Below are positions 37,363 to 47,094 of a stretch of 64,000 bases of DNA, in pieces. Position 1 is the stretch's first letter. Every line of letters starts with the position of its first letter. The notes below the pieces were generated by a model. It worked only from the letters and a program-made list of their open reading frames with translations, searched no databases and was not told the origin of the DNA. Position numbers and translations under genes: made by a program. Location of the stretch: NCBI GenBank assembly GCA_947493455.1, contig CANLRB010000005.1:186001-250000 (forward strand), read 5' to 3'. This DNA comes from an uncultured Pseudoalteromonas sp. Lineage in GTDB: Bacteria > Pseudomonadota > Gammaproteobacteria > Enterobacterales > Alteromonadaceae.

Positions 37363-39513
37363 TTATGCGTAAAAATCAATTTCACCTCGCTGAGTGCTAG
37401 ATTTTTGTGCAATGGTCTCTTCTTCTTCATTTATCTGGCTATTTGACGAACCACTTTGTGCTTGCTGCTGCTGTGCATCGCCACCATCCTGTTGCTCTAC
37501 ATGACTTTCACCAAGACTCAAGCCGTGCTCTGCAAGCATCTCTTTTAATTTCTCCATTGATTGCTCTAACACTTCCTTCGCTTGTTGATTTTGCACAACA
37601 AAATTAATTTGTGCTTGTTCAGCATCAGAACGTACTCTGATTTGCATACTACCTAATTCTGGAGGATCTAATCGTATTTCAGCTTCTTGACGACCAATAT
37701 TGAGTAACATCGTTGCTTTATCGGCGATCTGCTTCGCCGCGTCACTACGTGTAATGTCAATCGGCTGTTGAATTAGTTGATTTATAGTGTGGCTCGGTTG
37801 GTTTTGTGAACGAATTTGGCCCGTCGCCATCAATTCATTCACCATGCCATCAAATTGCGTATCGCCGCTGGGCTGAGCCTGCAATTGAGAAGCCCATTGA
37901 TACAACATAGGTGACAACTTAATGGGCTGTTGCATCAATGAACTAGGCAGTTTGATTTCTTTATTTGGCGATATTTCGTCAATCACCATATCAATATCAT
38001 GTTCCGAGTCCGCGCTCTCTACTTTTGACTCATCTGTTTTTATCGTCGGCGAGGCAGCACTCATTGCACTATTTTGTTGCGTTTTTTGTTGTGTCGTTAT
38101 TTCGCTATTTATCACACCAGCCGCAACAGGCTGAACAATCGTGGTTTGATTTTCAACGCTACGGTCACTGGTATGTTTAGCCGCACTCACGATGTCTTTG
38201 TCAATGACCTGAGGGCGAACGTCGCTCACCTTACTCTGCGGCTGCACAAATGCTGATTTGACCTCACTATCGCCACCTTTAATTGGCTTAATTGTAATAC
38301 TCGGTTGTAAATCTGGGTCTAAGCTTTCTATTAATTTTTGCGCTTTAGCTTGTGAGACAGTGCTATGTTTTAATTGTCCTTGAGCGATCGGTGTCAAAAT
38401 AGCGATGACTGCTTGCTGTTCCTTCAACGGTAACGACTTTAGTTGTTTTTCCAATTCGGTAAAGTCACTATCAACTATCTGTGGCACAACTTCCACAGGC
38501 TTAATAACCTTGACGTCTTTAATTGCAGTACTGGCGTTTGGCAAGGCCGTTTTTTGTTCACTATCAGTGACATTATTTTTTACTACAGCGAGTTCAGCAT
38601 CGACGCTTTGTTTCAACTGACTTAACAAGTCAGTTGATGACTTATTCACATCAGACGGTTGTAATTGTACTTTTTGATCAGCTTGTATTGCCTTCGTAAC
38701 GACGGGGTTGTCAGCAGATATAACTTGTTTAGTACTGAGCTTATCCACACTTTCGGTCAGCATTTGGTGCGGGTTAAGCTCTTTGTCGAGCTTCAGGTAA
38801 AATGCACTATCTTTTTGTATTGGCAAATCAGCAGTGCTAGATTTACTTGGTTCGATAACGTCTGCACTATTTTTAGCCGTCGGTAAAGGAACTGTATTAT
38901 TTTTGGCCGTCTGGAAAGCGTCTACACTATTTTCACTAGCTAGCAAAATGTTTGTATTATTCTTGCTCACAACCACAGCATCTGCATTATTTTTACCTGC
39001 GACTGAAGCGTCTGCATTGTACTTACCTGCGACTAAAGCCTCTGCATTATTCTTACCTGTAACTAAAGCTTCTGCATTGTACTTACTCGTTAATAGAGGA
39101 TCTGTGTTTTTTTTACCTATTGGTAAAATATCATCGTTGTCTTCTGGTTGATTTTCCGTCTCCGTTATTGAACGAAGGTGTTTATCACCAATCTTATGTT
39201 CATCATTTGTATCGAACTTCGAAGATTTAGTCACAGGCTGTTCTTTTTGAACGAAAGTTGGCGGCGCTTTCTTATTAAAATCATCTGGTAGCTGATATTT
39301 ATATTGTGACTCATCAATCACCATCTCATCAGGTACAATTGCCTCATTTTGACTGTCTAACGCTTTGCCATTTGTGACTTTTTCGTCCGCATCATTATTA
39401 TTTGCAGCCTGTTCAAGAAAATCACTAAATTGATTATCAAACGATTCTGAGTCCTCAGCGCCTACATTATTTGCCGTGTTCGAAGACGATATAATTTGCG
39501 TGATTTGAAGCAT
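37363..39513 (-). CDS. fliK: hook-length control protein FliK
   Basis: 716 residues. The C-terminal substrate-switch domain (about 570-690) contains RQEAEIRLDPPELGSMQIRV and LKEMLAEHGLSLGESHVEQ, the FliK hallmark. The rest is a long, low-complexity ruler, including ten 10-residue repeats (131-230). FliK measures hook length while being exported and then flips FlhB. It has its own sigma-54-like promoter 118 bases upstream, over the fliJ stop codon. Confidence 0.93.
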   Translation of the reverse strand: MLQITQIISSSNTANNVGAEDSESFDNQFSDFLEQAANNNDADEKVTNGKALDSQNEAIVPDEMVIDESQYKYQLPDDFNKKAPPTFVQKEQPVTKSSKFDTNDEHKIGDKHLRSITETENQPEDNDDILPIGKKNTDPLLTSKYNAEALVTGKNNAEALVAGKYNADASVAGKNNADAVVVSKNNTNILLASENSVDAFQTAKNNTVPLPTAKNSADVIEPSKSSTADLPIQKDSAFYLKLDKELNPHQMLTESVDKLSTKQVISADNPVVTKAIQADQKVQLQPSDVNKSSTDLLSQLKQSVDAELAVVKNNVTDSEQKTALPNASTAIKDVKVIKPVEVVPQIVDSDFTELEKQLKSLPLKEQQAVIAILTPIAQGQLKHSTVSQAKAQKLIESLDPDLQPSITIKPIKGGDSEVKSAFVQPQSKVSDVRPQVIDKDIVSAAKHTSDRSVENQTTIVQPVAAGVINSEITTQQKTQQNSAMSAASPTIKTDESKVESADSEHDIDMVIDEISPNKEIKLPSSLMQQPIKLSPMLYQWASQLQAQPSGDTQFDGMVNELMATGQIRSQNQPSHTINQLIQQPIDITRSDAAKQIADKATMLLNIGRQEAEIRLDPPELGSMQIRVRSDAEQAQINFVVQNQQAKEVLEQSMEKLKEMLAEHGLSLGESHVEQQDGGDAQQQQAQSGSSNSQINEEEETIAQKSSTQRGEIDFYA
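38824..39123 (-). repeat. 30-bp (10-residue) tandem coding repeat, ten units
   Basis: Residues 131-230 of FliK are ten consecutive 10-residue units, e.g. LTSKYNAEAL, VTGKNNAEAL, VAGKYNADAS, VAGKNNADAV, VVSKNNTNIL, PTAKNSADVI. Lys at position 4 and Asn at 5-6 are nearly fixed. The first units are the most alike, suggesting recent duplication there. Confidence 0.93.
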
Positions 39514-39630
39514 AATCTTATCTCTATTTACGCCATGTTATGTATTTAAAACATGATAAAATGGTAAACCAACAATGCATTTTAAATAAGTGAACATCGA
39601 GAAACATCGTTGATACTTTTAAAATATAAA

Positions 39631-39646
39631 TGCAAGGACTAAGCCA
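39631..39646 (-). promoter_or_regulatory. sigma-54 -24/-12 promoter of fliK operon
   Basis: On the minus strand TGGCTT, five bases, TTGCA: both invariant doublets (GG and GC) and the spacing are right. It overlaps the end of fliJ and lies 118 bases before fliK, so fliK onward could be transcribed separately from fliEFGHIJ. Confidence 0.55.
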
Positions 39647-40088
39647 ACCCTTTGCTAACCTGGTAAAAGCGATATGTTGAAAACTCGTCTAATAGTTTTT
39701 GCTCTTGAATTTGCTCATTTTTTTGTTTTTTAAGTCGTTGCTTCTCAGCGAGTTTCAATAATGCATTGAGTTGATTTTTTTCTTTTAGCCAGAGTGTTTG
39801 CCGCTGTGCTACAACTTTTTTTGCCGTTGATAAAGATTCAACCTGCTGCTTAATTGCCGCTTCCAACTTACCAATAAATGCCTGAAATTGAGAGTAGTAG
39901 CCGCTTGTAATACCGGCTTCACCGCGATTTTGCAATTGCACCATATAATCTTTGCGAAAATCAGACAATCCATCGAGATGTTGTTGTAGCTGATTACAAT
40001 GTTGCTGCGCTTGAATGTAGTCAAGTCGCTGGCGCTCTTCTTTTTTTTCCTGTAATTCAATCAACAAATTGAGTTGTTTTATGTTCAT
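39639..40088 (-). CDS. fliJ: flagellar export chaperone FliJ
   Basis: 149 residues, almost entirely a charged two-stranded coiled coil (LIELQEKKEERQRLDYIQAQQHC ... LAEKQRLKKQKNEQIQEQK). It inserts into the FliI hexamer like a rotary stalk and contacts FlhA. It lies one base after fliI. Confidence 0.92.
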   Translation of the reverse strand: MNIKQLNLLIELQEKKEERQRLDYIQAQQHCNQLQQHLDGLSDFRKDYMVQLQNRGEAGITSGYYSQFQAFIGKLEAAIKQQVESLSTAKKVVAQRQTLWLKEKNQLNALLKLAEKQRLKKQKNEQIQEQKLLDEFSTYRFYQVSKGLA

Positions 40089-40089
40089 G

Positions 40090-41409
40090 TTAGCCTTGCC
40101 CCAAGATACGCCCTAAACTGATAAGTCCTTCATCATACGGCACTATTTCCTTCATCCCTTGTTGTAAAAAATGGTTTACTCCTGGCATCATTTCAATCGC
40201 TTTGTCAAGCATCGGGTCGGTGCCTTTTTGATAGGCGCCCAATGTCACCATGTCTTTATTTTGTTGATACATTGAATAAATCTGCTTCAATACGCGTGCT
40301 TGTTGCAAGTGGGTTTCAGAGATAACTTGAGGCATCACGCGACTGATCGACTTCTCGATATCGATGGCTGGGTAATGCCCCGCATCAGCCAGCTCTCGTG
40401 ACAAAACGATATGGCCATCTAATATAGCTCGTGCGGCATCTGCGATCGGGTCTTGCATATCATCACCTTCAGAAAGAACGGTAAAAAACGCAGTAATGCT
40501 TCCCTGCCCCTCCCCACCATTACCCGCTCGCTCGACAAGTGCCGGTAATTTTGCAAATACTGATGGCGGATAGCCTTTTGTTGCTGGCGGCTCGCCGACG
40601 GCAAGTGCAATCTCACGCTGTGCCATCGCATAACGTGTTACCGAATCGAGCAGCAACAAAACATTCAATCCTTGATCGCGAAAATACTCTGCAATTGTGA
40701 CAGCAGTTTCACACCCTTTTAAACGCATCAGTGGCGATGCATCAGCAGGTGCGGCAACGACGACGGCGCGCTCGCGTCCTTCTTTACCAAGGATTTCTTC
40801 AATAAACTCTTTCACTTCTCGACCACGCTCGCCAACTAGGCCAACCACAATCACATCTGCTTGCGCACCGCGCGTCATCATGCCAAGAAGTACCGATTTA
40901 CCAACACCGCTACCAGCAAATAACCCCATACGCTGGCCTTGTCCAACAGTAAGTACAGAGTTAATCGCTCGGACGCCAACATCTAGGGGTTGCGAAATCG
41001 GACGTCGCGCCAATGGGTTTATCATGTTTTGTGCAAATTTGACCTTATTTTCACAATTCAAAGGCCCTAAACCGTCAAGCGGCCTGCCTAAGCCATCCAC
41101 AACACGCCCAAGCAGTTCCATGCCAACAGATAAACCACCTTGCGTCATTTGCGGTATGACGCGCGCGCCAGGCAATACACCAGAAATACGATCATTGGGC
41201 ATCAAATACAAGGTATCATCACTAAAACCGACCACTTCAGCATCGACTTCACCACTCAACGTCTCGATTTTGCATAAACTACCAATGGGCGCTCTGAGTC
41301 CCTTGGCTTCTAACGTTAACCCAACAACGCGTGTCAGGCTGCCGGCTACTGCCGGGACAGTGCGACTTATATTTGATTTATATTCAGATAAACGCGCGGC
41401 TAAGCTCAT
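40090..41409 (-). CDS. fliI: flagellar export ATPase FliI
   Basis: 439 residues, F1-beta-like ATPase: P-loop FAGSGVGKS (164-172), [38 protein letters not shown]. It energises substrate release and delivery to the export gate. It lies 20 bases after fliH. Confidence 0.97.
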   Translation of the reverse strand: MSLAARLSEYKSNISRTVPAVAGSLTRVVGLTLEAKGLRAPIGSLCKIETLSGEVDAEVVGFSDDTLYLMPNDRISGVLPGARVIPQMTQGGLSVGMELLGRVVDGLGRPLDGLGPLNCENKVKFAQNMINPLARRPISQPLDVGVRAINSVLTVGQGQRMGLFAGSGVGKSVLLGMMTRGAQADVIVVGLVGERGREVKEFIEEILGKEGRERAVVVAAPADASPLMRLKGCETAVTIAEYFRDQGLNVLLLLDSVTRYAMAQREIALAVGEPPATKGYPPSVFAKLPALVERAGNGGEGQGSITAFFTVLSEGDDMQDPIADAARAILDGHIVLSRELADAGHYPAIDIEKSISRVMPQVISETHLQQARVLKQIYSMYQQNKDMVTLGAYQKGTDPMLDKAIEMMPGVNHFLQQGMKEIVPYDEGLISLGRILGQG

Positions 41410-41429
41410 TACTACCCCAAAATGTCAGA

Positions 41430-42248
41430 TTATTGACTTTCAATAGCACTATCATGCAAAAAGCTATCCAACACTTGTTTTAAACGTGTTTCGATGGTGT
41501 AGTCGACTGACGAGGTATCACTTAACACGTTGCAACCTCCTCGCGATATACTTGGCTCAGCAGTCAACTGCCAAGCGCGTTTTTGAATTTGTTCTTCGCC
41601 GTACGCGTCAATCACAAGCGCATAATCTTCAGGGGAAAGTTGAATATGAAGACCGCGAGATTGGTTTTTCAATGCATCGGTTGCCTCTTTGACCGTTGCC
41701 AAAATAGCCTGTGCATTGGTCGTCACTTCAGTCGCAACAACCGCTTTGGCAAGCTCAGTCGTAAGCTTAACTAGTTCAATTTCAACTTCTTTATTTACTT
41801 GCTGATAGGGAGTGGCTATTTCGTCCAATAGCGTAACAAGCTGCGCGACCTTTTGTTCTGCTTCCGGTTTAATTAGTTCAAGTCCTTGTTCTTTACCTTG
41901 TGCTAATCCATCTTCAAAACCCGCCTGAATCCCTTCGGTTTTACCTTGCTCAAACCCGTCTGTGTACCCCGCCTCTTTGCCTTCTGCAAACCCTTCTTTA
42001 TATGCTTCTTCGCGTATCTGTTCTATTTCCTGAATACTGATAGAATTAAAGGTTTCTTCAGGCTCTTCTTCTTCAGGTTCAGCTTGTTTTTGGTACAAGG
42101 CTTCTAGTGGTGTACCAAACGCCGTTGAGCGCCCTTCAAGATTGCGACGCTCATCATTGACTTCAGGCACAGGCCAATTTTCTAGCAAGGCATCTATTTC
42201 ATCTGCCGACGCAATCTGTTGTCCTTGACGATACTTACCCAACTTCAT
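41430..42248 (-). CDS. fliH: export ATPase regulator FliH
   Basis: 272 residues: acidic N-terminal third, a Gly-x3-Gly-type repeat stretch (EGFAEGKEAGYTDGFEQGKTEGIQAGFEDGLAQGKEQG, spaced every four residues; about 96-133), and a C-terminal domain like V-ATPase subunit E. It holds FliI and ties it to the C-ring protein FliN. Confidence 0.93.
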   Translation of the reverse strand: MKLGKYRQGQQIASADEIDALLENWPVPEVNDERRNLEGRSTAFGTPLEALYQKQAEPEEEEPEETFNSISIQEIEQIREEAYKEGFAEGKEAGYTDGFEQGKTEGIQAGFEDGLAQGKEQGLELIKPEAEQKVAQLVTLLDEIATPYQQVNKEVEIELVKLTTELAKAVVATEVTTNAQAILATVKEATDALKNQSRGLHIQLSPEDYALVIDAYGEEQIQKRAWQLTAEPSISRGGCNVLSDTSSVDYTIETRLKQVLDSFLHDSAIESQ

Positions 42249-42251
42249 CGG

Positions 42252-43298
42252 TTATAAGAACTCCTCACCGCCGCCGCCACCGAGCATAATTTCACCCGAG
42301 TCAGCTAGACGGCGTGCCACAGACAATATCTCTTTTTGCGCCGCTTCAACTTCGCTGATCCGAACCGGTCCCATTGCATCCAAGTCATCAGAAAGCATTT
42401 CGGCTGCTCGTTTTGACATATTCTTAAGAATTTTGTCTTTCAAGCCCTCATCTGTGCCCTTAATTGCTTTCATTAATGCATCTTGCTGTACTTCACGTAA
42501 AATCGCCTGAATACCTCTATCATCAACATCGATTAGGTTCTCAAACACAAACATTAAGTCTTGGATTTGCTGCGACATTTCTTCGTCGTGCTCACGTATT
42601 GAATCCATTAATTGACCTTCAACATTGGTATCAAGGTAGTTCATAATGTCTGCAGCTGCTTTAAGACCCCCCATTTTCGCAGCTTGCGCACCCGCTTGAC
42701 CAGCAAACTGTTTCTCCATTATTTCGTTTAGCTCTTGCAATGCGGCCGGTTGCACTTCTTCTAGGTTTGCAATACGCATTGTTAAATCCAGTCTTACTTT
42801 TTCAGGGAATTGAGCAATGATTTCAGATGATTGCTCGGGATCTAAATAGGCAAGTACAATTGTTTGAATTTGAGGGTGTTCATTGCGAATGATATTAGCA
42901 ACTTGCTTGGAGTCCATCCATTTTAACGAATCTAGACCTTTCGCACCCGACCCCATAATAATCTGGTCAATTAAATTAGCTGCCTTTTCTTCACCAAGCG
43001 CTGCAGTCAGTGCTTTTTTGATAAAGTCTTCAGATTGGAAACCTATTGTACTAAAGCTTTGAATCTGATCGATAAAAAGCTTATGTACTGCGCTAATTTT
43101 GTCTTGACTCAAATCATCAAGACTGGCCATCGACATACCCACTTTTTGAACCTGCTTTGGCTCTAAATGTTTTAAAATTTGCGCTGCATCTTCTTCTGAC
43201 AGACTTAGCAATAGAATTGACGCTTTCTCAACGCCGTCAAGCTTATCAACGTCAAAATTCTTTTTCGATTCTGCTACTTGATTTTCTTCATCACTCAT
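42252..43298 (-). CDS. fliG: motor switch protein FliG
   Basis: 348 residues: three armadillo-like domains, family stretch NEHPQIQTIVLAYLDPEQ, charged torque helix in the C-terminal domain, and C-terminal GGGGGEEFL. It binds FliF and FliM and contacts the stator to generate torque. It overlaps fliF by eight bases. Confidence 0.97.
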   Translation of the reverse strand: MSDEENQVAESKKNFDVDKLDGVEKASILLLSLSEEDAAQILKHLEPKQVQKVGMSMASLDDLSQDKISAVHKLFIDQIQSFSTIGFQSEDFIKKALTAALGEEKAANLIDQIIMGSGAKGLDSLKWMDSKQVANIIRNEHPQIQTIVLAYLDPEQSSEIIAQFPEKVRLDLTMRIANLEEVQPAALQELNEIMEKQFAGQAGAQAAKMGGLKAAADIMNYLDTNVEGQLMDSIREHDEEMSQQIQDLMFVFENLIDVDDRGIQAILREVQQDALMKAIKGTDEGLKDKILKNMSKRAAEMLSDDLDAMGPVRISEVEAAQKEILSVARRLADSGEIMLGGGGGEEFL

Positions 43299-45015
43299 CT
43301 TCAGTCAACCATGCTTTAACTACTTGAGACGACAACTCTGGTTCGTTTGCAACCAAGGCTCTCACTGCTTTTAATAAATCTTCATCACCATGTAAGTCTG
43401 GCAATTGTAATGTGCCATCCGCTGAGAAACCAACTTCTGTTTCGTCAAATTCTTGCGTCAACATATCAAGTGTTTCATCGCCAATATCAACCCCAGCACT
43501 GAGAGATTCATCATCATATTGCTCTGTGGTATCGTCTGGGTAAATTAACTTCTTCAACATCGGACGCACGACCGCCAGAATTAAAACAATAATCACTAAG
43601 GCGCCGAGCACCAAACGGATAATCTTAAAGAACCACGGTTGCTCCCATAAAGGTAACTCTTCAATACTCGTTACTTCTTCACGTACAAAGGGTACTGTGA
43701 CCACTTCGAGTGCATCGCCGCGTTGCATATCAAAACCGATGCCGCCTTGCAGTAAACGTCGAATATTTGCTAGTTCTTGTTGAGTACGCGCGGAACGCTC
43801 CAAGTCCCCCGCTTCGCTGACACTTTCATTATAGTTGACCGCAACCGAAACACTGATACGTCTAATAACACCGGTTTGTTGACGTTTATGAGAAATCGTC
43901 GTATCCAACTCATAATTACGCGTTGCTTCTTTATGATTGCGACTTGGCATCGTGCTCGCCGCATTGGCATCTTTTGCATTTTCAGGAATTTGAGAGTTGA
44001 CCGGGGGCTGATTGGTTAACGCCCCAGGGATCCCCGCAGCTAATCCGCCGATATTGTTTTCTTCGCGAGTCATTTCACTGCGTACTGCGGGCAAATCAGG
44101 GTTAAACCGTTTTTGTGTTTCTTCAATTGCACTAAAATCCATGACGAGGTCGACTTGCGCGGTATAATTGCCAAGACCAACCACAGGGATCATGATCGTA
44201 TCAATCTTTTCAAGATATTCTTGCTCGCGCTTGCGTTCTACTTCGTATTCTTTTCGAGAGCGCGCAGAAAGCGACGATTGCGAACCCGAATTTAATAAAC
44301 GTCCGTTTTGATCGGTTACTGTGACGCGAGATGGTTCGAGACCCTGAACCGCTGAGGCCACAATATCAACCACAGCATCAACTTCTTCACCTGCAAAAGC
44401 ACGGCCACGTTTTAGCGTGAGTACCACAGTTGCCGATGGCTTTTTCTCACGACGGGCAAACACATTCTCTTTCGGAATAGCGAGTAGTACTTTGGCACGT
44501 GTAATATTACTTAATTCTTCGATAGTACGAGCTAGTTGTTGTTCTCTGGAGTGCTTAAGGCGTTCGCGTTCCAAACGCTGACTGACACCAAACCCCATGT
44601 CCTGCATCAAAATATCAGTGCCCGAATCGGGTGTTTGCTCAAGCCCCTCTCGTGCCATCAGTAGTTTAATATTTTGATAACTCGTTTCAGGCACAAGTAT
44701 CGTATTGCCATCGAGCTCGTAGTCAATTTTTTGTGCGTCTAAAAAGTCTAACGTTTGAATTAATTCTTCTGTTGGCATTTTTCCGAGTGGGCGCATATCA
44801 GGCTGGCGCGCCCAAATCATAATAAATACCGCAATCGCTAAGCAAATAGTTAACGCGATAATAAGGGTCACTTGACGCAGCACATCTATGCCAGTAAAAC
44901 TACCGAGAAACCCTGACTTTTGTTCTTGCCCTAACTCATTCTCAGCCTCGGTCTGCATCATAGCACCACCTTGGTCCGCAATAGTTAGGTCTGTTGATGT
45001 GTTTGATTGAGCCAC
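43291..45015 (-). CDS. fliF: MS-ring protein FliF
   Basis: 574 residues: first membrane helix (about 47-68), large periplasmic ring-building region with YscJ-like motif (QLARTIEELSNITRAKVLLAIP), second membrane helix (about 462-485) and C-terminal FliG-binding tail. It is the base of the motor in the inner membrane. It lies 17 bases after fliE. Confidence 0.97.
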   Translation of the reverse strand: MAQSNTSTDLTIADQGGAMMQTEAENELGQEQKSGFLGSFTGIDVLRQVTLIIALTICLAIAVFIMIWARQPDMRPLGKMPTEELIQTLDFLDAQKIDYELDGNTILVPETSYQNIKLLMAREGLEQTPDSGTDILMQDMGFGVSQRLERERLKHSREQQLARTIEELSNITRAKVLLAIPKENVFARREKKPSATVVLTLKRGRAFAGEEVDAVVDIVASAVQGLEPSRVTVTDQNGRLLNSGSQSSLSARSRKEYEVERKREQEYLEKIDTIMIPVVGLGNYTAQVDLVMDFSAIEETQKRFNPDLPAVRSEMTREENNIGGLAAGIPGALTNQPPVNSQIPENAKDANAASTMPSRNHKEATRNYELDTTISHKRQQTGVIRRISVSVAVNYNESVSEAGDLERSARTQQELANIRRLLQGGIGFDMQRGDALEVVTVPFVREEVTSIEELPLWEQPWFFKIIRLVLGALVIIVLILAVVRPMLKKLIYPDDTTEQYDDESLSAGVDIGDETLDMLTQEFDETEVGFSADGTLQLPDLHGDEDLLKAVRALVANEPELSSQVVKAWLTEDE

Positions 45016-45032
45016 AGTGCTACCCCACTACC

Positions 45033-45356
45033 TTAAACAGGCATGTTCATAATATCTTTATATGCTTCGACAAGTTTATTGCGAACTTGCACCGTTGCCT
45101 CGAACGCAACTGATGATTTTTGCGATGCAATCATGGCTTCAGCAAGTGACACACTGCGATCGCCCATTTCAACTGCGGTCACTTTGGCTTTCGCATCTTT
45201 TTGTAAACCATTTACTGTTTGGATAGCATCTTTTAATAAGCCGCCAAATTCGACTGATGAGCTGTTTTTAACAAGCTCTGGTTGTTTGGTATGATTACTT
45301 GCTTCAATCGCAAGAGACTGCATTTCTTGATATAAACTACTTGGCTGTATTTTCAT
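45033..45356 (-). CDS. fliE: MS-ring/rod junction protein FliE
   Basis: 107 residues, helical, with family C-terminus EATVQVRNKLVEAYKDIMNMPV. It is the first gene of the fliEFGHIJ operon and joins the MS ring to the rod. A well-matched sigma-54 promoter lies 39 bases upstream. Confidence 0.95.
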   Translation of the reverse strand: MKIQPSSLYQEMQSLAIEASNHTKQPELVKNSSSVEFGGLLKDAIQTVNGLQKDAKAKVTAVEMGDRSVSLAEAMIASQKSSVAFEATVQVRNKLVEAYKDIMNMPV

Positions 45357-45394
45357 GGTAATTCTAATAATTTGCGACTAAGTAACATGACAAA

Positions 45395-45410
45395 TGCAAA
45401 CTGTATGCCA
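45395..45410 (-). promoter_or_regulatory. sigma-54 -24/-12 promoter of fliE operon
   Basis: On the minus strand TGGCAT, five bases, TTGCA, with both invariant doublets and correct spacing. Predicted transcription start is near 45384, giving a short leader before fliE. The operon would need FlrA or FlrC as activator (family knowledge). Confidence 0.75.
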
Positions 45411-45530
45411 AATAAAATAAACATTAAATTACAGTAAGTTACAAATAAAAAACAAAGGATGTAAGTGATTTCAATTTTTTGACGCAAATGAATAATTGCA
45501 TCGAACGATTGCTTTTTAAAAGATAAAATG

Positions 45531-45568
45531 AGTGTTCATAAATAAATTACAATTTATTTGTGAACACT
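45531..45568. repeat. 38-bp near-perfect palindrome between flrC and fliE
   Basis: Two 18-base arms (starting AGTGTTCA, ending AACACT) match at 17 of 18 positions around a two-base centre. It lies 45 bases past the flrC stop and 121 bases before the fliE -24 element. On the flrC strand it is followed by a fairly T-rich stretch (CATTTTATCTTTT), so it may be the flrC terminator; a protein-binding site is also possible. Confidence 0.85.
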
Positions 45569-45613
45569 GTGAGTGACTCAAGGTAGTTGATAAAACGCGT
45601 ATCGAGACACAAG

Positions 45614-47086
45614 TTAGGCTGGCAGCTCAATGCCCATATCACGCATTTTTGCCAACTTATAGCGCAACGTTCTCGGGCTAATCCCCAATCGCTCAGCAAC
45701 ATCTTTTCGCTTTCCGTTGCAAAGCTGTAACATATCCAAAATTAGGCGATTCTCTTTATCTTTGAGTTCCTGTTTAAAACCAGCAGACGCATTGGTATCA
45801 AGCTGCGGCGTTTCAGGGAGTTCTGACGCTGATAAATTACCTAGATTGCCCGTGCGGTCATCAAGAGCTCCGTCATTAAGAGTTCGCTGAATTAGTTCAG
45901 GTTGCACTTCATCACTCGCATTTGGCTCACTATGTAATGCGTTCGTTACCGACGACACGGTTATTTGCTCCGTCGGCTCAAGGAAAATATCTTCGGCACT
46001 GATGGTATTTCCATGCTGTAGGATCAGTGCCCGCTGCACAACATTTTCGAGCTCGCGTACATTACCAGGCCAGTTATAGCCCAGCAATTTGGTTTTTGCG
46101 CTGTCGCTGAGTTGCAACGATTGGCCTTGATGATGGCGGGCAATTAAGTGTTCAGTAAGTGGAATAATATCGCCCGGCCGCTGCGCTAGCGCAAGCCATT
46201 GCAGCGGAAATACATTGAGTCGATAATAAAGATCTTCGCGGAACTTACCCTCACTAACCGCTTGTTTTAGATCACGATTTGACGTTGCAAGCACACGTAC
46301 ATCAAGATCGATGACTTTGCGTGAACCTAAACGCTCAACTTCTTTTTCCTGTAACACCCGTAACAACTTGGCTTGCAGTCCTAAGTCCATTTCAGTAATT
46401 TCATCAAGCAAAATAGTGCCTTTTTGCGCTTGTTCAAACTTGCCAGGACACGCTTGAATTGCGCCTGTGAACGCCCCCTTTTCGTAACCAAATAGGGTTG
46501 CTTCAAGCATATTTTCGGGAATTGCCGCACAATTAATGGCAACAAAGGCTTCGTCATGGCGTTCCGAGTGTTGATGAATATAGCGTGCCAATACCTCTTT
46601 ACCTGAACCGCTTGGCCCAAGCACCATCACGGATGCATCTGAGCGCGCAACGCGTTGAGCCAGTTCCAACAGGGCTTTACTTGACGGATCTGCCACTACC
46701 GTATCACTATGACAGGTTTGTGGTTCCGGCATATAACGACTCACCATATTGAGTAACACTTCGGGGGCAAACGGTTTCGCCATATAATCAATTGCGCCAA
46801 GTCGCATTGCCTCAACCGCATCATCGATTGTGGCATACGCCGTCATCATAAGTACTGGTAAATCAGGGTAATTAAGTTTAATCGATTTAAGTAAATCAAT
46901 GCCTGACATCCCGCCCATTTGCACATCACTCACCACCAGTGACACGCTTTGTTGTTTTAACATCACAATCGCATCTTCGGCGCTTTCCGCTTCAATACAA
47001 TGAATATCCGCCAAAGCGAGCGTATCAACGAGTGCTTCTCGTAAACCGGCATCATCTTCGACGACAAGAACAGTTGCATTTTTCAT
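45614..47086 (-). CDS. flrC: sigma-54 response regulator FlrC (FleR)
   Basis: 490 residues: receiver domain with phosphoacceptor Asp54 (LVVSDVQMGG), AAA+ domain with P-loop GPSGSGKE and sigma-54 loop GAFTGA, and C-terminal Fis-type helix-turn-helix (GKRKDVAERLGISPRTLRYKL). When phosphorylated by FlrB it activates later sigma-54 flagellar promoters. The linker (about 395-440) is low-complexity. It lies eight bases after flrB. Confidence 0.95.
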   Translation of the reverse strand: MKNATVLVVEDDAGLREALVDTLALADIHCIEAESAEDAIVMLKQQSVSLVVSDVQMGGMSGIDLLKSIKLNYPDLPVLMMTAYATIDDAVEAMRLGAIDYMAKPFAPEVLLNMVSRYMPEPQTCHSDTVVADPSSKALLELAQRVARSDASVMVLGPSGSGKEVLARYIHQHSERHDEAFVAINCAAIPENMLEATLFGYEKGAFTGAIQACPGKFEQAQKGTILLDEITEMDLGLQAKLLRVLQEKEVERLGSRKVIDLDVRVLATSNRDLKQAVSEGKFREDLYYRLNVFPLQWLALAQRPGDIIPLTEHLIARHHQGQSLQLSDSAKTKLLGYNWPGNVRELENVVQRALILQHGNTISAEDIFLEPTEQITVSSVTNALHSEPNASDEVQPELIQRTLNDGALDDRTGNLGNLSASELPETPQLDTNASAGFKQELKDKENRLILDMLQLCNGKRKDVAERLGISPRTLRYKLAKMRDMGIELPA

Positions 47087-47094
47087 AATCGCTC

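Noticed and set aside
38834-39151. Plus-strand repeat protein (ASALFLPAT units)
   Set aside because: It is the complement of the fliK 30-bp repeats; fliK itself has domain support.
40697-41446. 249-codon frame on the plus strand
   Set aside because: It is wholly antisense to fliI, rich in Ser/Pro/Thr as expected for a shadow frame, with no family likeness.
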